Source: Streptomyces sp. NBC_00224 (lineage in GTDB: Bacteria; Actinomycetota; Actinomycetes; Streptomycetales; Streptomycetaceae). Taken from it: DNA of 64,000 nucleotides. Each line of letters opens with the position of its first letter. The first letter of the stretch is position 1. Positions 59,580-64,000 of the stretch are shown here, one piece after another. The position numbers and the translations under genes were made by a program. Below the pieces are notes generated by a model. That model searched no databases. It was not told the origin of the DNA and saw nothing but the letters and a program-made list of their open reading frames with translations. The stretch covers positions 6,177,501 to 6,241,500 of the forward strand of contig NZ_CP108106.1 in NCBI RefSeq assembly GCF_041435195.1, given 5' to 3'.

Positions 59580-60437
59580 TCACACCTCCACCTTCATCAG
59601 CCGCAGATAGACGACCGAGAACAGCGCCCCCACCAGGAGCAGCAGCAGCGCCACCGCCGTCCCGTACCCGATCAGGCTCTTCAGGAACGCCTGGTCGTAC
59701 ATGAACACCGGGAGCGTCTGGCTGCGCCGGCCCGGGCCGCCCCGGGTCATCGCCCAGATCAGCCCGAACACGGAGAGCGTCTGGAGGGTGTTGAGCATCA
59801 GATTGGTGCCGATGGAGCGGCGGATCATCGGCAGCGTGATGTGCCACAGGCGGCGGAGGCCGCTCGCGCCGTCCACCTCTGCCGCCTCGGTGATCTCCTG
59901 CGGGATCTCGGCGAGCGCGGCCGAGTAGATCAGCATGGAGAAGGCGGTGCCGCGCCAGACGTTGGCGAAGGAGACGGCCAGGATGGGGAGGCTGAACAGC
60001 CAGTTCTGGGTGGGCAGATGGAGCCAGTGGAGGATGGCGTTGAGGGTGCCCTCGCGGCGGAAGAAGGCGTACAGCAGGAACGCTGCGACGATCTCCGGCA
60101 GCACCCAGGCCGCGATCACCAGCGTCCCGGTGAGCGTGCGCACCGGCCGCGAGGCGCGCCGCATCAGGGCGGCCAGGGCGAGGCCCAGGGTGTTCTGCCC
60201 GAGGATCGAGGAGAGGACGGTGAACACCACCGTCAGCCACACCGCGTTGCGGAAGCCGGGGTCGGCGAACGCCCGCCGGAAGTTGTCGAACCCGACGAAG
60301 CTGGTGCCGGACGAGCCGGTCAGCTGCATGTCGGTGAAGGCGATGTAGACGCAGTAGCCGATGGGTCCGGCGAGGAAGATCAGCAGGAGGAGGGTGGCGG
60401 GGGCGAGGGGGAGCCAGCGGGCCGGCCGGGCCCTCAC
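59580..60437 (-). CDS. Carbohydrate ABC transporter permease (MalF type)
   Basis: 285 aa from GTG 60437, overlapping the binding-protein stop by 4 bp (GTGA). Six membrane helices from APATLLLLIFLAGPIGYCVYIAF. EAA loop: EITEAAEVDGASGLRRLWHITLPMIRRS. It forms the membrane channel with the downstream MalG-type subunit. No ATPase gene is in the operon; in streptomycetes the shared ATPase MsiK usually energises such importers. Confidence 0.93.
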   Translation of the reverse strand: MRARPARWLPLAPATLLLLIFLAGPIGYCVYIAFTDMQLTGSSGTSFVGFDNFRRAFADPGFRNAVWLTVVFTVLSSILGQNTLGLALAALMRRASRPVRTLTGTLVIAAWVLPEIVAAFLLYAFFRREGTLNAILHWLHLPTQNWLFSLPILAVSFANVWRGTAFSMLIYSAALAEIPQEITEAAEVDGASGLRRLWHITLPMIRRSIGTNLMLNTLQTLSVFGLIWAMTRGGPGRRSQTLPVFMYDQAFLKSLIGYGTAVALLLLLVGALFSVVYLRLMKVEV

Positions 60438-61786
60438 CGGGTCACCGCCCCCTCGGCGATCGTCCGCAGCTGCCCGTCGTACGCCTTGGCCGCCTTCTCC
60501 GTCGACGAGTCGCCCGTGGTCACCGCCTCCATCGCCTCCCCGATCGCGGAGGAGACCTGCGGGTAGACCGGCAGCGCCGGGCGGTAGTGGGTGTACTTCA
60601 CCAGGCCGGTGAAGAAGTCGATGCCCGGCATGGACTTCAGATACGCGGGGTCCTTCGCCACGTCGTCGCGCACCGCGATCTGCGCGTCCACCACGTCCCA
60701 CTTCACCGCGTTGGCCGGGGTCTGCATCTGCTTGAGGAACTCCCAGGCCAGCTCCGGGTTCCCGGCCTTCTGCGGGATCGCCCAGGTCCAGCCGCCGGAG
60801 AGGGAGACCCGGCCGGGCGCCTGCCCGTTCTGGGTCGGCATCGCGGCCTGCCCGAGCACGGCCGGCCAGTCGGGCCACTCCTTCGCGCCCTTGGCTCCCC
60901 AGAACTGGCCCAGCCACGAGCCGTCCAGCGCGATCGCGAGCTTGCCCTCGGGCAGCCACTCGGTGGCGACGCGGGTGTTCACATTGGGGTCGAGCGCGTC
61001 GGAGACGTCCGGGCCGAGCTTCTCCCCGTACACCGTCCGTACGAAGTCCAGCGCGTCCTTGAAGCCCTGCGAGCCGGTGACCCACTTCTTGGCGGCCGGG
61101 TCGTACAGCGGGTTCTCGCCGGTTCCGTACAGCAGCATCTCGAAGCCCTGCATCACCGCCGCCTCGCCGACCGCCTTGCCGGTCAGGACGTTGAGCGGGA
61201 TGACGCCGGGGACCTTCTTCTTGACCGTACGGGCCGCGTCGAGGATGTCCGCCCAGTTCCGGGGCTGCCAGTCGACGGGCAGGCCCGCCTTGGCGAAGAG
61301 CTGCTTGTTGAACCACAGGCCCCGGGTGTCGGTGCCGTCCGGGACGCCGTAGGTCCTGCCGTCCTCCGCCTTGGCGGCCGCCTTCGCCGTGGGGACGAAG
61401 CGGCTCCAGGCGTCCCACTTGGCCAACCGGTCGTCCAGTGGTCTCAAGTACCCGGCCTTGATGTCGGAGTTGATGCGGAAGGTGTCCTCGTAGACCAGGT
61501 CCGGCGCGGTCTTCGCCGAGCGCATCATCTGCTGGGCCTTGGTGGCGTAGTCGTTGTCCGGGGCCTGGATGGGGACGAGCTTGACCTTCTTGCCGGGGTG
61601 GTCCTTCTCGAACTGCTCCTTCACCGACTCCAGGAAGGCGTCCTTGAAGCGCACCTTGCTGTCGGTGGAGCGGTTGTAGGCGATCTTGACGGTGGCGGAG
61701 TCGCCGCCGGAGCCGCCGCAGGCGGCGAGCGAACCGGCGGCGAGCGCGGTGGCGAGGACCAGCGGGGCAACGGCGGTGGGGCGCAC
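60434..61786 (-). CDS. Extracellular sugar-binding lipoprotein
   Basis: 450 aa from GTG 61786 with GAGGAGG 7 nt upstream; the longer frame to 61852 overlaps the promoter. Type II signal peptide with lipobox SLAACGG, so a membrane-anchored lipoprotein. The SBP_bac_1 fold has MRSAKTAPDLVYEDTFRIN, AKAEDGRTYGVPDGTDTRGLWFNKQLF and LPEGKLAIALDGSWLGQFW. The ligand is not predictable from sequence. First gene of the importer operon. Confidence 0.94.
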   Translation of the reverse strand: MRPTAVAPLVLATALAAGSLAACGGSGGDSATVKIAYNRSTDSKVRFKDAFLESVKEQFEKDHPGKKVKLVPIQAPDNDYATKAQQMMRSAKTAPDLVYEDTFRINSDIKAGYLRPLDDRLAKWDAWSRFVPTAKAAAKAEDGRTYGVPDGTDTRGLWFNKQLFAKAGLPVDWQPRNWADILDAARTVKKKVPGVIPLNVLTGKAVGEAAVMQGFEMLLYGTGENPLYDPAAKKWVTGSQGFKDALDFVRTVYGEKLGPDVSDALDPNVNTRVATEWLPEGKLAIALDGSWLGQFWGAKGAKEWPDWPAVLGQAAMPTQNGQAPGRVSLSGGWTWAIPQKAGNPELAWEFLKQMQTPANAVKWDVVDAQIAVRDDVAKDPAYLKSMPGIDFFTGLVKYTHYRPALPVYPQVSSAIGEAMEAVTTGDSSTEKAAKAYDGQLRTIAEGAVTR

Positions 61787-61823
61787 GGCACGACCTCCTC
61801 GGGCCACGAACGGCTGCCCGGTG

Positions 61824-61852
61824 AACGTAAAGCCGCCCCGGGGCATGGTCAA
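61824..61852 (-). promoter_or_regulatory. Promoter of the sugar ABC operon (TTGACC-17-TACGTT)
   Basis: Minus strand TTGACC (61847-61852), 17 bp, TACGTT (61824-61829). A clear housekeeping-type promoter about 40 bp before the GTG start. Confidence 0.75.
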
Positions 61853-61879
61853 TGGGGCCCGTCGGCCGCCGTGATTGCC

Positions 61880-61901
61880 TGACGGATCGTCAAGTCACTT
61901 G
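61880..61901. promoter_or_regulatory. Two abutting palindromes upstream of the sugar ABC promoter
   Basis: TGACG-GAT-CGTCA (61880-61892) and CAAGT-C-ACTTG (61891-61901) lie 28-50 bp upstream of the -35. They are candidate activator sites for the adjacent CitB-type regulator or another dimeric protein. Confidence 0.5.
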
Positions 61902-62606
61902 TCAGCGGCGGGAGTCGACCCAGCGGTACTGGAGCTCGGGGCGGCCGATCTGCCCGTACTGCGGGGTCCGCTCGGCGCGGCCCGTGGTGACCAGGTGCTC
62001 CAGATAGCGGCGTGCGGTGATGCGCGAGATGCCGACGGTCTCGGCGGCGGCCGACGCGGTGACGCCCGTCGGCGAGGACCGCAGGGTGCGGGTCACCGCC
62101 TGGAGCGTGGGCGCGCTGAGCCCCTTCGGCAGGGCCGTGGGCTGCGGGGCGCGCAGGGTGGACAGGGCCCGGTCGACCTCCTCCTGCCCGCTGGCCTCCC
62201 CGGCGGTCGCGCGGAACTCGGCGTACCGCACCAGCCGGTCGCGCAGGGTGGCGAAGGTGAAGGGCTTCAGGACGTACTGGACGACGCCGAGCGAGACGCC
62301 CTCGCGCACCATCGTCAGATCGCGGGCCGAGGTCACCGCGATGACGTCCGCGCCGTGCCCGGCGGCCCGCAGTGAGCGCACCAGCTGGAGGCCGTGCCCG
62401 TCCGGCAGATAGAGGTCGAGCAGCAGCAGGTCGACCTCGACGCGCTCAAGCACCCGCAGCGCCTCGGCCCGCGAGTGGGCGGCTCCGGCCACCGCGAAGC
62501 CGGGCACCCGGCCGACGTACAGCTGGTGCGCGTCGGCGGCGACCGGGTCGTCCTCGACGACCAGCACTCTGATGGGCCCGTCGGCGGACCCTCCGGCGGC
62601 CGTCAT
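61902..62606 (-). CDS. CitB/DcuR-family response regulator
   Basis: 234 aa. Receiver: RVLVVEDDPVAADAHQLYV, phospho-Asp in DLLLLDLYLPDGHGLQ, VTSARD, and Lys in VLKPFTFATLRDRL. The C-terminal HTH has GVTASAAAETVGISRITARRYLEHLVTTGRAERTPQYGQIGRPELQYRWV, a DcuR-like winged helix. The ATG overlaps the kinase stop (ATGA). Unusually, it stands next to a sugar importer rather than a carboxylate transporter. Confidence 0.94.
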   Translation of the reverse strand: MTAAGGSADGPIRVLVVEDDPVAADAHQLYVGRVPGFAVAGAAHSRAEALRVLERVEVDLLLLDLYLPDGHGLQLVRSLRAAGHGADVIAVTSARDLTMVREGVSLGVVQYVLKPFTFATLRDRLVRYAEFRATAGEASGQEEVDRALSTLRAPQPTALPKGLSAPTLQAVTRTLRSSPTGVTASAAAETVGISRITARRYLEHLVTTGRAERTPQYGQIGRPELQYRWVDSRR

Positions 62607-64000
62607 ACCGCGACCGCCTCGCTGCGCAGCGGCAGCCGTACGGTGAACTCGGCGCCCCCGTAAGGCCCTTGCGCCAGCTCCACGCTTCCGCCGTGCCGCG
62701 CCACCGTCATCCGCACGAGCGCCAGGCCGATGCCGCGCCCCGGGCTCTTGGTCGACCAGCCGCGCTCGAAGACGGCGTCCACGGCGGCCGGGTCGACCCC
62801 GTGCCCGCTGTCCGCGACCCGCACCACCAGCTCCTGGCCCTCGGTGGTGAGGGTGACCGCGACCCGGGCGCCGACGCTGCCCTGCGCGGCGTCCACCGCG
62901 TTGTCCACCAGGTTGCCCAGGACCGTGACCAGGTCGCGGGGTGGCACGGTGGGCGGCAGCAGCCCGTCCTCGATGGCGCTGCCCTCGGTCAGTGTCAGCT
63001 CGACGCCGTGCTCGTGGGCCTGGGCGGCCTTGCCGAGCAGCAGCGCGGCGAGCACCGGCTCGCCGACGGCGGTGACGACCTGGTCGGTGAGGGCCTGGGC
63101 GAGCTCCAGCTCGGCGGTCGCGAACTCCACGGCCTCCTCGACCCGGCCCAGTTCGATCAGCGAGACCACCGCGTGCAGCCGGTTCGCCGCCTCGTGCGCC
63201 TGCGCCCGCAGCGCCTGGGTGAACCCGCGCTCGGAGTCCAGCTCGCCCGCCAGCGACTGGAGTTCGGTGTGGTCGCGCAGGGTCACCACGGTGCCCCGGC
63301 GGCCGCCGCTGGAGACCGGGCGGGTGTTGACCACCACGATCCGGTCGGCCGTCATATGGACCTCGTCCGCCCTCGGCTCGCTCGCGAGCAGCGCCCCCGC
63401 GAGCGGCGCGGGCAGGCCGAGCCCGGCCACCGACCGGCCCACCGCGTCCTCGCCGAGCCCGAGCAGCTCCCGGCCGCCGTCGTTGATCAGCGCGATGCGG
63501 CGCTGCCCGTCCAGCATCAGCAGCCCCTCGCGCACCGCGTGCAGCGCGGCCTGGTGGTAGTCGTGCATCCGGCTGAGCTCGGCCGCGTTCATCCCGTGGG
63601 TGTGCCGCCGCAGCCGTGCGTTGATCACGTATGTGCCGAGCCCGCCGAACGCCAGCACCCCGGAGGCGACCGCGAGCAGCGCCGCCACCTGCTTGCGCAC
63701 CTGCTCGCTGATCTTGTCGATGGTGATGCCCGCGCTGACCAGGGCGGTGATCCGGCCGTGGTCGCGCACCGGCGAGACGACCCGCACGGACGGTCCGAGC
63801 ACGCCCATGTGCGTCTCGCTGAACGTCTCGCCGCGCAGCGCGGGCCGGATGTCGCCGAGGTACTTGCGGCCGATCTCGCCGGGCACCGGATGCGTCCAGC
63901 GGGTCCCGTCCGGCGCGAGGATCACCACGAAGTCGACGCCGGAGGTGTGCCGCAGGGTCTCCGCGTACGGCTGGAGGACCGCCGTCGGATCCGCGGAGCG
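62603..64000 (-). CDS. CitA/DcuS-type sensor histidine kinase, 5' end beyond the window
   Basis: At least 465 residues, still open at the right edge, so the N-terminal membrane helix is outside. Visible: part of the extracytoplasmic PAS-like sensor (RSADPTAVLQPYAETLRHTSGVDFVVILAPDGTRWTHPVPGEIGRKYLGDIRPAL), a transmembrane helix (VAALLAVASGVLAFGGLGTYVI), a cytoplasmic PAS domain (LLMLDGQRRIALINDGGRELLGL), the Spo0B-like phosphoacceptor LRAQAHEAANRLHAVVSL (His), and a HATPase with VLGNLVDNAVDAA and GRGIGLALVRMTVARHGG. PAS folds of this family usually bind di- or tricarboxylates. Confidence 0.93.
   Translation of the reverse strand, partial: RSADPTAVLQPYAETLRHTSGVDFVVILAPDGTRWTHPVPGEIGRKYLGDIRPALRGETFSETHMGVLGPSVRVVSPVRDHGRITALVSAGITIDKISEQVRKQVAALLAVASGVLAFGGLGTYVINARLRRHTHGMNAAELSRMHDYHQAALHAVREGLLMLDGQRRIALINDGGRELLGLGEDAVGRSVAGLGLPAPLAGALLASEPRADEVHMTADRIVVVNTRPVSSGGRRGTVVTLRDHTELQSLAGELDSERGFTQALRAQAHEAANRLHAVVSLIELGRVEEAVEFATAELELAQALTDQVVTAVGEPVLAALLLGKAAQAHEHGVELTLTEGSAIEDGLLPPTVPPRDLVTVLGNLVDNAVDAAQGSVGARVAVTLTTEGQELVVRVADSGHGVDPAAVDAVFERGWSTKSPGRGIGLALVRMTVARHGGSVELAQGPYGGAEFTVRLPLRSEAVAV

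Overview
The window is chromosomal DNA of a Streptomyces or very close relative. GC content is very high and third positions are almost all G or C. GTG and TTG starts are common. It carries the hyphal-tip coiled-coil genes scy and filP, the mismatch endonuclease nucS, the chiS-chiR-chiC chitinase locus, and a vitamin B12-dependent acyl-CoA mutase gene set. As far as I recall, the backbone order (chiC ... scy/filP ... meaB ... icmA ... pyk-ackA-pta-pfkA) follows the core of the S. coelicolor chromosome around SCO5376-SCO5426. That comparison is from memory and was not computed.

Layout. 0.1-4.0 kb: secreted chitinase and its two-component system, with paired DasR-like sites in the chitinase promoter. 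4.2-13 kb: a membrane protein, cob(I)alamin adenosyltransferase, 3-hydroxybutyryl-CoA dehydrogenase, a STAS protein, a large P-loop protein with a Pro/Thr-rich tail, nucS and small conserved genes. 13-17 kb: two ABC-2 type exporter pairs. 17-22.3 kb: filP and scy. 22.4-25.2 kb: methylmalonyl-CoA epimerase, thiolase and meaB. 25.6-29.1 kb: a MarR regulator, three tandem AIM24-family genes, a DUF3817 gene and a thiamine-binding-type protein. 29.3-34.1 kb: the cslA-glxA-GH6 tip-glycan locus. 34.2-37 kb: MarR, DUF3817 and icmA behind a 24-bp palindromic operator. 37.2-41.5 kb: a two-component system divergent from a MurG paralogue and a sugar-nucleotide dehydratase. 41.8-47 kb: TetR, a thioredoxin-domain protein and a three-gene DUF6230/DUF6114 envelope cluster. 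47-50.2 kb: an accessory patch with a beheaded Ala-rich gene remnant, an XRE/DUF397/HATPase trio and a Uma2 nuclease. 50.2-57.9 kb: D,D-carboxypeptidase and central carbon genes pyk, ackA, pta and pfkA. 57.9-64 kb: an HTH regulator, a carbohydrate ABC importer without its own ATPase, and a CitAB-type two-component system whose kinase runs off the right edge.

How the genes work together. The adenosyltransferase (coenzyme B12), MeaB (mutase chaperone), epimerase, IcmA, thiolase and hydroxybutyryl-CoA dehydrogenase together support short-chain acyl-CoA interconversion (butyryl/isobutyryl/methylmalonyl). pfkA, pyk, pta and ackA cover glycolysis and acetate overflow. scy, filP, cslA and glxA all act at growing hyphal tips.

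Two features cut across the window. First, a family of GC-rich intergenic repeats fills five of the longer convergent gene junctions and probably forms bidirectional terminators. Second, several genes have a -10 hexamer only 6-8 nt before the start codon and no ribosome binding site, which suggests leaderless transcripts. I saw no rRNA, tRNA, CRISPR array or intact insertion sequence.
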